Of a stretch of 64,000 bases of DNA, positions 1-8,925 are shown piece by piece. The notes below the pieces were generated by a model. That model had not been told where the DNA came from. It was given only the letters and a program-made list of their open reading frames with translations, and did not search any database. The position numbers and the translations under genes are program-made. The first letter of the stretch is position 1. Every line of letters begins with the position of its first letter. This stretch comes from Chloroflexota bacterium (GTDB lineage Bacteria > Chloroflexota > Dehalococcoidia > Lucifugimonadales > UBA3495): contig JACZUF010000003.1 of NCBI GenBank assembly GCA_022573285.1, forward strand, positions 1-64,000, in the 5' to 3' direction.

Positions 1-2
1 GG

Positions 3-1568
3 TTTGGCGGCCGGGCCGACCAGCTTAACCACTTCAGCGTATTCTCATCCAACCCCGACCTCATCAACACCAGCCTGGACAAGTACATGGCGGTGACCCG
101 CGAGGACGTGATGCGGGTGGCCCAGACAGTCTTGGGCGGCAACCAGGTCCGGCTGCGGGTGCTGCCCGAGCCTGCCCTTTCGTCGGCCGCCACCACCATC
201 GACCGGACGGTGATGCCGCCGCCCCAGAGCGAGCCGGTCTTCACGCCGCCCACCCCGGTACGGACCACGCTCTCCAACGGCATGGGCATCTCGGTAGTCG
301 AGCAGCGCGGTCTTCCCATAGTGGCCTTCGGACTGCTGATGGACGCCGGGGCCTCCCGAGACCCTGAAAACCTTCCCGGACTGGCCGGGTTCACCGCCCA
401 GATGTTGCCCGAAGGCACCAGCACCAAGTCCAGCCAGGAGATTGCCCAGGCCTTCGAATTCATCGGCTCCCGGCTTTCGGCGGACGGACGCCGCGAGTAC
501 ACCCTGTTCTCGGCGGAGACCCTTACCAAGCACTGGCCCACGGCCCTGGAACTTACCGCCGATCTGGCGCTAAACCCCAACTTCCCCGACCACGAGTTGG
601 AGCGTGTCCGCAGGGAGCACATGACCGAACTCCGCCGGGGCAAAGACGAGCCCAACGTCGTGGCCGAGCAGTTGATGTCCGGCCTGGTGTTCGACCGTGA
701 CTCGGGCTACGGCCATCCACTGTCGGGCACCGAAAAATCCATCGGGGCATTGACTCGCGGCGACTTGATACACCAATTCACCCGCGACTACGTGCCCCGC
801 TCCGCCAACCTGATTGTGGTGGGCGACGTCAGTATCGAAGAGGTGGTGCAAAGGGCGGAAGCCGTATTCGGCGGCTGGAAGGGCGGCGACCCGTCGGCCA
901 ACGGACGCGTCCTGGTGGAGCCGTCCAACGGCGCCGCCACCCTCTACCTGGTGGACCGGCCGGGAGCGCCCCAATCGGTCATCCGAGCCCTCCATGCCAC
1001 CATCCCGCGGCGTCACCCCGACTATCTGGGGCTCACACTGATGAACTACTCCTTTGGCGGGCAGTTCTCCGCCAGGCTGAACCAGAACCTGCGCCAGGAG
1101 AAGGGCTACAGCTACGGTTACCAGTCCCATATCCAGTGGCACCGCGGTCCGTCTCTCATGCTGGCCGGAGGGTCGGTGCAGACCGAAGTCACCAAGGAAT
1201 CGGTGGTGGAGACGCTGAAAGAGTTCAACGAGGTCCGGGGGTCCCGGCCCATCAGCCAAGAAGAATTGGACGATGCCAAAGCCAGCGTCCTACGCAGCTT
1301 CCCAGCCAATTTCGAGCGTCCGGGAGCCATCATGGGCCAGATCCTCCAGATGGTCCAGTTCGACCTGCCCGACGACTACCTTCAAACGGTCAGGGCCAGC
1401 GTGGAGGCCGTAACCCTGGAGGAAGTGCACCGCATCACCCAGGAATTGGTCCGTCCCGACCAGCTGAAGATCCTGGTGGTGGGCGACCGCCAGCAGATAG
1501 AGTCCGGACTCCGGGAATTGGACATCCCCACCGTGATCCTGGACGTGGACGGCGTCGAGACCACCTAA
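3..1568 (+). CDS. M16 (insulinase/pitrilysin) family metallopeptidase, 5' truncated by window
   Basis: The reading frame is open from base 3, so the gene begins outside the window; 521 residues are visible. The first ~60 residues look like the tail of one M16 unit, followed by a proline-rich linker (PPPQSEPVFTPPTPV) and a second full M16 unit beginning near TTLSNGMGISVVEQ. The C-terminal M16 hallmark RLNQNLRQEKGYSYGY is present. The place where the zinc motif HxxEH should stand reads GLAGFTAQML, so this second unit has no metal site. Two-unit M16 proteins often keep the zinc site only in the first unit, which would lie outside the window. The likely role is peptide or protein degradation. Fold confidence is high; activity cannot be judged from this half. 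Confidence 0.88.
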   Translation, partial: FGGRADQLNHFSVFSSNPDLINTSLDKYMAVTREDVMRVAQTVLGGNQVRLRVLPEPALSSAATTIDRTVMPPPQSEPVFTPPTPVRTTLSNGMGISVVEQRGLPIVAFGLLMDAGASRDPENLPGLAGFTAQMLPEGTSTKSSQEIAQAFEFIGSRLSADGRREYTLFSAETLTKHWPTALELTADLALNPNFPDHELERVRREHMTELRRGKDEPNVVAEQLMSGLVFDRDSGYGHPLSGTEKSIGALTRGDLIHQFTRDYVPRSANLIVVGDVSIEEVVQRAEAVFGGWKGGDPSANGRVLVEPSNGAATLYLVDRPGAPQSVIRALHATIPRRHPDYLGLTLMNYSFGGQFSARLNQNLRQEKGYSYGYQSHIQWHRGPSLMLAGGSVQTEVTKESVVETLKEFNEVRGSRPISQEELDDAKASVLRSFPANFERPGAIMGQILQMVQFDLPDDYLQTVRASVEAVTLEEVHRITQELVRPDQLKILVVGDRQQIESGLRELDIPTVILDVDGVETT

Positions 1569-1593
1569 CCGGATATCTTGCGCGTGTGAAAAT

Positions 1594-1625
1594 GTAGGGG
1601 CAGGTTTCCAACCTGCCCTGTTTTC
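1594..1625 (+). repeat. Palindrome of the GTAGGGGC family, possible terminator
   Basis: GGGCAGGTT (1598-1606), loop TCC, AACCTGCCC (1610-1618), followed by TGTTTTC. It lies 30 bases after the M16 stop, so it could end that transcript. The same design (GTAGGGGC arm, short loop, inverse arm) recurs at 1701-1733, 27192-27208, 33785-33816 and 33871-33900. Confidence 0.55.
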
Positions 1626-1700
1626 TTGCGGCGGCGGTTGACAAAACAAGTGGCATACCGGCGCACCAGAGTTCTGGCAGGTAGAACCATGGCTTAAGAG

Positions 1701-1733
1701 TGGGGCTGCGGGTTATAAACCCGCGCCTACGTC
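1701..1733. repeat. Palindrome of the GTAGGGGC family
   Basis: GCGGGTT (1708-1714), loop ATA, AACCCGC (1718-1724), flanked by GGGGCT on the left and GCCTACG on the right. It sits between the convergent M16 and HtrA genes. Confidence 0.5.
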
Positions 1734-1794
1734 GTTGGATAGGATTTGCATCTGATGGCGGGCAACACAGAATCCCAGGGCACCCTCCTTTGGA

Positions 1795-2979
1795 TTACCG
1801 CTGAGGCCGCTCTCCCAACTCGAGGGTCAACGTCTCTCGGGTGCCGGCTCCGTTGGCCGTCCGGAACACCTTTACCTGCACCTTTTGACCGACGCTGAAC
1901 TCCTGCTTCAGCAGGCGGGTCAGGTCGGACACGGTGGCGATGTCGTGACCGCCGATGCTCACCACGATGTCACCCGGTTGGATACCCGCCAGGTCGGAGG
2001 GACCGTCAATCACCGTGGTCCGGATGATCACGCCTTCGCGGATGGGCAGCCCCACCTCCGCCGCGACCTCGGGCGACAGGTCGGCCAAAAAGACCCCCAT
2101 CCACGCCCAGCGGACCCGTCCAAATTCGACAAGTTGCTGCGCGACCTGTTGCGCCGTCTCAGAATTGATCGCGAAGCCGATACCTTCAACGGAGACCCCA
2201 CCACCCAGGCCCGTGCCCCGCAGTACCGCAGTGTTGATCCCCACCAGGTTTCCAGCTAGATCGATCAAAGGACCGCCGCTGTTGCCGGGGTTGATCGAAG
2301 TGTCGGTCTGTATAAGGTCGTAAAGGGTAACGTCCTCCGATGCTTCTATGGACCGGCCAAGCGCGGAGACGACGCCGACAGTGACCGTGGGGCCTCCAGG
2401 CAGAGCTAGGGCATTCCCGATGGCAATCACCCAGTCGCCAACGCGCAGACCACCGTTCTCTTGAAAAGACAGGGACTGGTAACCGTCTCCTGGCAACCGT
2501 AAAACGGCCAGGTCTGACACCAGTTCGGCGCCCACTACCTCGGCGACCTCCTGGGTACCGTCGTCCAGAGTCACGGTAATCTTAACTCCCCCTTCAATGA
2601 CATGGTTGTTGGTCAACACCAAACCCGATTCGTCGAAGATTACGCCAGTGCCGCTGCTGAAGCCGACCTGCCTCCGGCCAAAGCGGTCAACGATGATAAC
2701 CTCGGACACGATAGAGACCACCGCTGAGCGCACCCTCTCCACTGTATCGGCGATGTTGGGCAGTTGCAGCATTTTGCTGGCCCCGCCCGCTGGTACGGTG
2801 GGCGGGGCCGCCGGCGTGGCGGTTGCTGTGGCTGGAACAGGGACAGCCGTCGGAGCGGGGTTATTGCTGGAACAGGCGACGGCGGCCAAAACCGCCAGCG
2901 CCGCAACGACCAAAAAGGTCCTCAATCCCAGCCTGGAGTTGCAGATTCTAAACGTATCGCGGAAATTCCTTATCATCAC
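1795..2979 (-). CDS. HtrA/DegP-type serine protease lipoprotein with one PDZ domain
   Basis: This is a trypsin-like protease of the HtrA family, acting outside the cytoplasmic membrane in protein quality control. From the N-terminus: a hydrophobic stretch ending in AAVAC (Cys36), which reads as a lipoprotein signal; a Pro/Thr/Ala-rich linker (41-66); the protease domain with His126 (TNNHVIEG), Asp156 (SDLAVL) and Ser234 (NPGNSGGPL); and a single PDZ domain from about residue 290. All three catalytic residues are present. Length, 394 residues, is usual for one-PDZ HtrA. The GTG start overlaps the RNase PH stop by four bases; an ATG one codon later is equally possible. Translational coupling with rph is likely. 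Confidence 0.93.
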   Translation of the reverse strand: MMIRNFRDTFRICNSRLGLRTFLVVAALAVLAAVACSSNNPAPTAVPVPATATATPAAPPTVPAGGASKMLQLPNIADTVERVRSAVVSIVSEVIIVDRFGRRQVGFSSGTGVIFDESGLVLTNNHVIEGGVKITVTLDDGTQEVAEVVGAELVSDLAVLRLPGDGYQSLSFQENGGLRVGDWVIAIGNALALPGGPTVTVGVVSALGRSIEASEDVTLYDLIQTDTSINPGNSGGPLIDLAGNLVGINTAVLRGTGLGGGVSVEGIGFAINSETAQQVAQQLVEFGRVRWAWMGVFLADLSPEVAAEVGLPIREGVIIRTTVIDGPSDLAGIQPGDIVVSIGGHDIATVSDLTRLLKQEFSVGQKVQVKVFRTANGAGTRETLTLELGERPQR

Positions 2980-3710
2980 TGGAAGCCCTTGGCCGCCTCG
3001 CGCTGGATCCGGAATAGCGGCTCCATGCCGCGGGACGCCAATGACAACACCTCTTCCACCCGCTGGCGCGGGAAGGCTCGTGCCTCCGTCGCCCCCTGCA
3101 ACTCCACCAGCCCCCCTTGAGCAGTGAGGACCACGTTGAAGTCCACGTCGGCCGAGAAGTCCTCTTCATAGCAAAGGTCGAGGAGGAGTTGGCCCTTGAC
3201 GATACCCACGCTGATGGCCGCCACCGGGCACAGCAACGGCAGCCGGGTCAAGACCCGGGTATTCACCAACATCTGAAGAGCTTGGTGCAGGGCGACGTAG
3301 GCCCCGGTGATGGCGGCGGTCCGGGTCCCGCCGTCGGCCTGTATCACGTCGCAGTCGATCTGGACCGTGCGCTCGCCCAGGGCTTCCAGGTCGGTGACGG
3401 CCCGGAGGGACCGGCCGATAAGCCGTTGTATCTCTTGCGACCGTCCACTGGGCCTGCCGGATTCCCGCTCCCGGACGGTTCGAGTGTTGGTTGAGCGGGG
3501 CAGCATGGAGTATTCGGCGGTTACCCAGCCCTTGCCCTGGCCCCGTAGAAATCCCGGCACCCGTTCTTCCAGAGAGGCGGCGCAGAGCACCTTGGTGGCG
3601 CCCATCTCGATCAATGCCGAACCCTCGGCGTATTTCTGGTAACCGGGCGTGATGGTGGTGGGGCGGAGTTGGTCCCAGGTCCGTCCGTCCGGCCGCGAGT
3701 ATTTAGCCAA
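2976..3710 (-). CDS. rph: Ribonuclease PH
   Basis: A phosphorolytic 3'-5' exoribonuclease that trims tRNA 3' ends. The 244-residue protein is full length for the family. Family features seen are the N-terminal RPDGR and [15 protein letters not shown], the [11 protein letters not shown] segment, RSLRAVTDL, the phosphate-site region [14 protein letters not shown]-like (here [15 protein letters not shown]) and [15 protein letters not shown]. Its stop codon overlaps the start of the downstream htrA-type gene. A tandem 11-base repeat (AAGGCTTCTTG twice, 3799-3820) lies between it and comEC upstream. Confidence 0.96.
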   Translation of the reverse strand: MAKYSRPDGRTWDQLRPTTITPGYQKYAEGSALIEMGATKVLCAASLEERVPGFLRGQGKGWVTAEYSMLPRSTNTRTVRERESGRPSGRSQEIQRLIGRSLRAVTDLEALGERTVQIDCDVIQADGGTRTAAITGAYVALHQALQMLVNTRVLTRLPLLCPVAAISVGIVKGQLLLDLCYEEDFSADVDFNVVLTAQGGLVELQGATEARAFPRQRVEEVLSLASRGMEPLFRIQREAAKGFQ

Positions 3711-3841
3711 TTGTTGTCGGCCCCTCGTCTTAGATTGTCGGCTCTGATGAAACAGAGTCGCTCGAATCCAGTCTAGACATCAAATTTCAGTATACATTAA
3801 GGCTTCTTGAAGGCTTCTTGAAATTCGTTCTCAAGCGCCGG

Positions 3842-6283
3842 TCACCGCTCAGTATTAACCCACAGCTCCGTGCCGTCGGTGATGAACTCCACGTCGCCGT
3901 TGCGGTCGGTCCGGTAGAGGTTTTCGCCACCGGTCTGCTCCGCCAGCCGGGCCAACACCTCCGCGTTGGGGTGGCCGTAGGAGTTGCTCGCACCAACCGA
4001 GATCAACGCCGCCGCCGGGCCGACCTCGTTGATAAAGGCGGCGGTGGATGAGGTCTTGCTGCCGTGGTGGGCGACCTTCAGCACCGTGCTCTGTATCCTA
4101 GTGTCTCCAAACGCTAAAAGGGCCTCCGCCTCGGCTTCGATGTCGGCCGTCAGCAGAAAGCTTATCGAACCGTAGGTCAGCCGCAGCACCACGGCTTCGT
4201 TATTGCCAGACTCGCCAGAAGATGACCCGGCCTGGGGATTTAGCACCTCGGCAAACACCCCCGAACCCAGGTCCAACCGGTAGCCTTGGTAGACCGGCAC
4301 GACATCCACCCGGTTACGCTCCACGACCGCCTGCCATTGCGCATACATCGCCGAGTCGGGAGAGCCGGTCCCGGCCAGCACGGCGCCCACCTGGTAACGG
4401 TCCAACACCTCAAGCAGTCCCTGGCTGTGGTCGGCGTCCAGATGCGTCAGCACCACCAGGTCCAGGCTGCGGTCGCCGCTGGGCATCGCCCCGCTCAAGG
4501 CCCGGATGGCGCTGTCCGGCTCCGGGCCCCCGTCCACCAACACCTGGCGGCCCTGGGGCGTCACGATCAACGTGCTGTCGCCCTGACCTACGTCAAAGAA
4601 ATAGACGTGCAGGTTGCCATCGCCGCTGGGTAAGATCTGCCACCAAAGAGCAACCGCCGCGGCGGTCATCAAGACCGCGCTGAACGCGACCGGTATGGTT
4701 TTGGCCGGTTCCGGCTGTTGATGGACCAAGCTATGCGTCCCGTCTTTCAACCGGGTCCACAGCCAGCCCACGCGGCCCGGAGTGAGCAGGAGCAAGAGCC
4801 CGCCCAAGACCGAGTACCAGACCCACACCAGCCAGACGCCGGCCCAATCCATCTGCACGGTCCAGCCTGGGGCCGCTGCGACCAGCTCTATCAGATAGCT
4901 CGAGGGCGCCCATACCAACCAGCCAAAAAACTGGCCCAAGGTAACGCTGACCAGCCCCGCCACCGCCGCCGCCAGGGTCCCGGCCATGATGAACGGCATG
5001 GCCGGGAGGGCCAATACGGTAACGATGACACCGAGCAAAGCCACCTCCCGGAAGTTGAACGCGACCAGAGGCCAGGTCGCCAGCGTCGCGGCCAGCGAGA
5101 TGATCAGGGCTGCGAGCGGCGCACGGAGTAGCTGGAAAGCCCATACCCGCCACCGGGTCTGGTCCCGGTTTCCGGCGGCGAAGGACCATTGGGGCATGAG
5201 GGACTGGGCCAATGCGATCCCGCCGACGGCGGCGAAGCTAAGTTGGAAGGACACCCTCTGAATGACCTCCGGCGAAACGGCGGTCATCACCCCGGCGCTG
5301 AGCGCCAACGCCGGCAGAACGCTGCCCGGCCGCCCAACACCCACCGCCACCAGATATACACTGCCCATCACCGCCGCCCGCACCACCGATGGCGGCAGCC
5401 CAGAAACCACGGCATAGGCCCAGACCACGACCAATGGGACGGCCAAGAAATAAAGACCGCGCCGTCCGAATATCCAAGCAGCGCCCAAGAGGAACATCAC
5501 CACCAAAACACCGACATGCAGCCCGGAGATTGCCAACAGGTGGGAGGTGCCGGTGCTGCGGAAGTCCTGGACCATCTCCGGCGGCAGGCCGCCGCGCAGT
5601 CCCAGGAGCAGCGCCTGTCCCAGGGCCGACTGGGGATAGGGAATAGTGTCCTCGATGCTCTCCGACAGCCGGCCCCGCACCGAATACGGCCACTCCCGCC
5701 ACCCGCCCGTTTCTCCGGTCACGGCGGATGAGTCGGCCGACACGATGCCGGTAATTCCCTGACTGGCCAGATAAGCCGGGTAGTCGAACCCGCCAAAGGG
5801 TTCCGGCCGGCGCAACGTGCCGGTGATGGTGACCAGATCGCCGTAATCGAAGTAGGGCGGGTCCCGCCGGGCAACCAAGTCATCGGGAGGGTCCGCGTAC
5901 ACCAGCACCCTATTCTCCGCGGCAACTACTCCGGCCCCGAAATCGATCGCCGATAGGTCCAAAGTAAACTCGACCCGCTTGCCAGAGAACTCCGGGTCGC
6001 CGCTGATCCGGCCCTCCAAGACCACTTTGGCGGCGCCCTGGGTGGTCAACCCCTGGGACGCCGGCAATGGAAGAGGGTCCGAAACGGAGTCCGCCCGCCA
6101 CACACCCAAAATCAGCAACACGCCCAGCACGGCAGGAAACACCGGCAGACGGCGCAGATACAGGGCCAGGCCCATGGAGACCGAACCGCCAAGAAGCAAA
6201 AACAACGGCGCCGGCGGCGTGCGGGTTTCCAGCCCAATCAGGACCCCGCCCAGCCACGCCGCCGCCAAAAAAGCCAGCCTCAC
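3842..6283 (-). CDS. comEC: ComEC/Rec2-type DNA uptake channel with metallo-beta-lactamase domain
   Basis: An inner-membrane protein that passes single-stranded DNA into the cell during natural transformation. The 813 residues hold an N-terminal DUF4131-like region with membrane segments and an OB-like extracellular part, a central competence domain with many hydrophobic helices (LLAISGLHVGVLVVMFLLG is typical), and a C-terminal metallo-beta-lactamase domain with THLDADHSQG near residue 612 and the later VAHHGSKTS. The start is GTG with no clear ribosome site; it lies 40 bases after comEA, so the two are probably co-transcribed and coupled. Length fits full ComEC. Confidence 0.95.
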   Translation of the reverse strand: MRLAFLAAAWLGGVLIGLETRTPPAPLFLLLGGSVSMGLALYLRRLPVFPAVLGVLLILGVWRADSVSDPLPLPASQGLTTQGAAKVVLEGRISGDPEFSGKRVEFTLDLSAIDFGAGVVAAENRVLVYADPPDDLVARRDPPYFDYGDLVTITGTLRRPEPFGGFDYPAYLASQGITGIVSADSSAVTGETGGWREWPYSVRGRLSESIEDTIPYPQSALGQALLLGLRGGLPPEMVQDFRSTGTSHLLAISGLHVGVLVVMFLLGAAWIFGRRGLYFLAVPLVVVWAYAVVSGLPPSVVRAAVMGSVYLVAVGVGRPGSVLPALALSAGVMTAVSPEVIQRVSFQLSFAAVGGIALAQSLMPQWSFAAGNRDQTRWRVWAFQLLRAPLAALIISLAATLATWPLVAFNFREVALLGVIVTVLALPAMPFIMAGTLAAAVAGLVSVTLGQFFGWLVWAPSSYLIELVAAAPGWTVQMDWAGVWLVWVWYSVLGGLLLLLTPGRVGWLWTRLKDGTHSLVHQQPEPAKTIPVAFSAVLMTAAAVALWWQILPSGDGNLHVYFFDVGQGDSTLIVTPQGRQVLVDGGPEPDSAIRALSGAMPSGDRSLDLVVLTHLDADHSQGLLEVLDRYQVGAVLAGTGSPDSAMYAQWQAVVERNRVDVVPVYQGYRLDLGSGVFAEVLNPQAGSSSGESGNNEAVVLRLTYGSISFLLTADIEAEAEALLAFGDTRIQSTVLKVAHHGSKTSSTAAFINEVGPAAALISVGASNSYGHPNAEVLARLAEQTGGENLYRTDRNGDVEFITDGTELWVNTER

Positions 6284-6323
6284 GGTGGGAATGGACTCGC
6301 CGAGGATGACATCCGGGCCGCGG

Positions 6324-6923
6324 TCACCGGACTCCGGACACCGTGACCAAGTCCCGGATATTCAGATAGGTCGCCGGCCCGATCTTGGGGACTTCCTGGA
6401 CCTCTGCAACGGACTGGAAGGGACGGACATTCTCCCGGTACGAGACGATGGCCCCGGCCAGCGCGGGGCCGATTCCGGGAAGGGTGTCCAAAAGCTCTTT
6501 AGACGCCAGATTCAGGTCGATCAGGCCACCGGACTGGGCCTGGGATTCGGTCTGTCCCGGCAGCAAGCTGGAAGCAAAGGGACGGCTCTCTCCCAGCCTG
6601 GGGACGTAATACTCGGCCTCGTCTGTGACGCGCAGGGCCAGATTCACGCCCTCCAGGTTGGCTTCGCCGGTTACACCTCCGGCGGCAGCCAGGGCGTCGG
6701 TGATCCGGCTGTCGGAGTCGAGAGTGTACACTCCGGGGACGGCCACCGCCCCATTCACATATACCCTGACCTGAGCAGGGGTTATCTGAGACTCCGGGGC
6801 GATTATCCGGACCGGCGCGTTGTCGTTCTGACGCGCCAGCAGGACCACGGCACCCAACACCGCTGCCACGGTCGCGGCCACCAGCACCATAAAAGCTATG
6901 TTCCGGGCGGTGAGTTCCGGCAT
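6324..6923 (-). CDS. comEA: ComEA-like DNA-binding protein (SLBB plus helix-hairpin-helix)
   Basis: A membrane-anchored receptor for double-stranded DNA in competence. The 199 residues show one N-terminal membrane helix (about 8-31), an SLBB domain (about 50-110, with VRVYVNGAVAVPGVYTL and ALAAAGGVT), a linker, and a helix-hairpin-helix DNA-binding domain at the C-terminus (about 135-195, DLNLASKELLDTLPGIGPA and IGPATYLNIRDLV). It lies directly upstream of comEC, the usual arrangement. The start ATG at 6923 is 125 bases from the divergent ilvE gene. Confidence 0.94.
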   Translation of the reverse strand: MPELTARNIAFMVLVAATVAAVLGAVVLLARQNDNAPVRIIAPESQITPAQVRVYVNGAVAVPGVYTLDSDSRITDALAAAGGVTGEANLEGVNLALRVTDEAEYYVPRLGESRPFASSLLPGQTESQAQSGGLIDLNLASKELLDTLPGIGPALAGAIVSYRENVRPFQSVAEVQEVPKIGPATYLNIRDLVTVSGVR

Positions 6924-6974
6924 GCCGTGCCTCCCAAGGCGTTCTCGATATCCGGTCCCTATCTAGGCCGTAGG

Positions 6975-7004
6975 TTGTACTAGCTGCGGCTGTCCGATTA
7001 TAAT
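6975..7004 (+). promoter_or_regulatory. Likely promoter for ilvE
   Basis: TTGTAC (6975-6980), an 18-base spacer, then a perfect TATAAT (6999-7004), 45 bases before the GTG start of ilvE. Confidence 0.6.
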
Positions 7005-7048
7005 TTAGCGCACATTCCGGCGCATTCCAACCAGAAAGGGGCCAATCC

Positions 7049-8014
7049 GTGGGAACAGAGAAAGCATCCGTCAATGGCAATCAGAAACTACACGCCTTCT
7101 TCCAGGGCGCTGTGGTGCCGATGGATGAGGCCAAGGTGAGCGTGATGACGCACGCGCTGCACTACGGAACGGCCGTATTCGAGGGTATCCGGGGCAACTG
7201 GAACGAAGAACAGGGCAAGATGTTCATCTTCCGGATGCGGGAGCATTACGAGCGGCTGCTACGCGGCTGCAAGATCCTGTTGTTGGACATACCCTACACC
7301 GCCGACCAACTCTGCGATGTCACGGTGGACTTGGTGGAACGCAACGGACACCAGTCGGACATCTACATCCGGCCCCTGGTCTACAAGAGCGCCGAGGTTG
7401 TCGCCAACCTCAAGCTTCAGGAGTTGGCCAGCGATTTCACGCTGATCACGGTGCCGTTCGGAAACTATCTGGGCACCGACATCCTCCGCTGCTGCACCTC
7501 CTCTTGGCGGCGGGTCGACGACAACATGATCCCGACCCAGATCAAGAGCGCGGGCATCTACGTCAACAGCCTGCTGGCCAAGACCGAAGCCACCCTGGCC
7601 GGGTTCGACGAAGCAATCATATTGAACCAAGACGGCCACGTCTCGGAGGGTTCGGGCGAAAACGTGTTCATGGTATCGGGCGGGAAGCTCCACACGCCTC
7701 GAATCGAGGACAACGTCCTGCCGGGGATAACCCGGGAGACCATCATGCAGTTGGCCCAGGCCGAGATGGGTCTCGAGGTGGTTGAACGCAGCATCGACCG
7801 CAGCGAACTTTACCTGGCCGACGAAGTGTTTCTAACCGGCACGGCCGCCCACCTGACGCCGGTTGTTGAGTTGGACTGCCGCCCCATCGCCAACGGCGAA
7901 GCGGGGCCGGTCGCCACCGAATTGCAGAAACTGTACTTCGACATCGTCGTGGGCCGGAACCCCAAGTACCTCCATTGGTGCACCACGGTAGTCCCCCGGA
8001 TGGTGCCGGCCTAG
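7049..8014 (+). CDS. ilvE: Branched-chain amino acid aminotransferase
   Basis: A fold-type IV PLP enzyme that moves the amino group between glutamate and Leu, Ile or Val. The 321 residues include the ALHYGTAVFEGIR motif, the PLP lysine region TQIKSAGIYVNSLLAKTEA, SEGSGENVFMV, LPGITRETIMQLA and EVFLTGTAAHLTPVVE. The start is GTG, preceded by AGAAAGGGG at 7032-7040. It carries its own promoter upstream and a strong terminator downstream, so it is probably transcribed alone. Confidence 0.96.
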   Translation: MGTEKASVNGNQKLHAFFQGAVVPMDEAKVSVMTHALHYGTAVFEGIRGNWNEEQGKMFIFRMREHYERLLRGCKILLLDIPYTADQLCDVTVDLVERNGHQSDIYIRPLVYKSAEVVANLKLQELASDFTLITVPFGNYLGTDILRCCTSSWRRVDDNMIPTQIKSAGIYVNSLLAKTEATLAGFDEAIILNQDGHVSEGSGENVFMVSGGKLHTPRIEDNVLPGITRETIMQLAQAEMGLEVVERSIDRSELYLADEVFLTGTAAHLTPVVELDCRPIANGEAGPVATELQKLYFDIVVGRNPKYLHWCTTVVPRMVPA

Positions 8015-8049
8015 AAAGCAGGGGCTGGCGTTGCTGAGTAGTGGGTTCA

Positions 8050-8081
8050 ACGGGCGCCGCACGATGGGGCGCCCGTTTTTT
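8050..8081 (+). terminator. Rho-independent terminator after ilvE
   Basis: Perfect 9-bp stem ACGGGCGCC (8050-8058) with GGCGCCCGT (8068-8076), nine-base loop, and an uninterrupted run of six T (8076-8081). Confidence 0.88.
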
Positions 8082-8112
8082 GGCCGATTCTTCTTGATGG
8101 GAGCGCTGTAGT

Positions 8113-8742
8113 TTGACCTGGGCCGGTCTGGGATTACTCTCCTACGCCATCGGCGGCATTCCGACTGCCTACCTGTTCACCCGCTACCTGCTGGGCCGGG
8201 ACATCCGCCGGATGGGCGATTTCAACAGCGGCGCGGCCAACGTCTTTCGGACCGTCGGCGCCAAGGCAGGCATGGCCGTGGGGGCCATCGACATCATCAA
8301 GGGCGGTCTGGTGATAGTGTTGGCCAGGTTGCTGGTGGACGACACGGGGATGGAGATGATGGCCGGGGCGGCGGCACTGGCGGGACACAACTTCCCTGTC
8401 CACCTGCGATTTCGCGGCGGACGGGGCGCCGCCACCGCCGTGGGAGTGCTGATAGCCTCGCTGCCAATCATCGGATTACCCGTGGGCGCCCTTTGCCTGG
8501 TGGTGCTCTACTTTACCCGGAGGGCGATCTACCCCCTGGCCTTGTTCTTGATCGCCATGCCTGCCCTGGCCTGGTCCGTCGGGTACTCCGCCGCTCTGGC
8601 CGTCTACGCCGTGGCCTTGCCGGTCGCCATCGGCCTGAGCCATCTCTTCTCCACCCGGGTCCTGAAACCGGGCGCGGCCCGAGACGCCCGAGACGCCAAC
8701 GATACCGAGGACACCGGCGATTCGCCGCTCCCCCAAGAATAG
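8113..8742 (+). CDS. plsY: PlsY-family glycerol-3-phosphate acyltransferase, divergent motifs
   Basis: A 209-residue, strongly hydrophobic protein of the PlsY family, which acylates glycerol-3-phosphate from acyl phosphate in phospholipid synthesis. The family outline is clear: GGIPTAYLFTRYLLGRDIR at the N-terminus, then the first motif, then AGHNFPVHLRFRGGRGAATA. Both catalytic motifs differ from the usual pattern. Motif 1 reads GDFNSGAAN where most members have GSGNIGATN (Ser to Asp), though the following Arg in NVFR is kept. Motif 2 has GGRG instead of GGKG. A charged Asp/Arg-rich tail ends the protein. The start is TTG. It may be a paralogue of the housekeeping enzyme rather than the main PlsY. 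Confidence 0.85.
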   Translation: MTWAGLGLLSYAIGGIPTAYLFTRYLLGRDIRRMGDFNSGAANVFRTVGAKAGMAVGAIDIIKGGLVIVLARLLVDDTGMEMMAGAAALAGHNFPVHLRFRGGRGAATAVGVLIASLPIIGLPVGALCLVVLYFTRRAIYPLALFLIAMPALAWSVGYSAALAVYAVALPVAIGLSHLFSTRVLKPGAARDARDANDTEDTGDSPLPQE

Positions 8743-8772
8743 GCCCGAACTCTTTCCGGGCCGCACCCTTTT
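8742..8772 (+). terminator. Weak possible terminator after plsY
   Basis: GGCCCG (8742-8747) pairs with CGGGCC (8757-8762); four T follow at 8769-8772 after a short gap. It overlaps the plsY stop codon. Confidence 0.35.
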
Positions 8773-8925
8773 CACCGCCTGGCCCGCCCTCTTTGAATAG
8801 AAGTCACCGGATTCGCCTGTGCTGATAGTTGCACGGGCTCGGACATCATCCAATAATACGGCTGTTGAACTTTACCGAAGTCCGGGGCGAGCCCCTGGCC
8901 CCGCCGGACCCAAGATGGAGGCACA

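Noticed and set aside
3799-3820. Tandem AAGGCTTCTTG repeat before rph
   Set aside because: Only two copies of 11 bases; too little to claim a regulatory or mobile function.
5979-6983. 334-residue open frame antisense to comEC and comEA
   Set aside because: Both competence genes are complete on the other strand and the antisense frame shows no family sequence.
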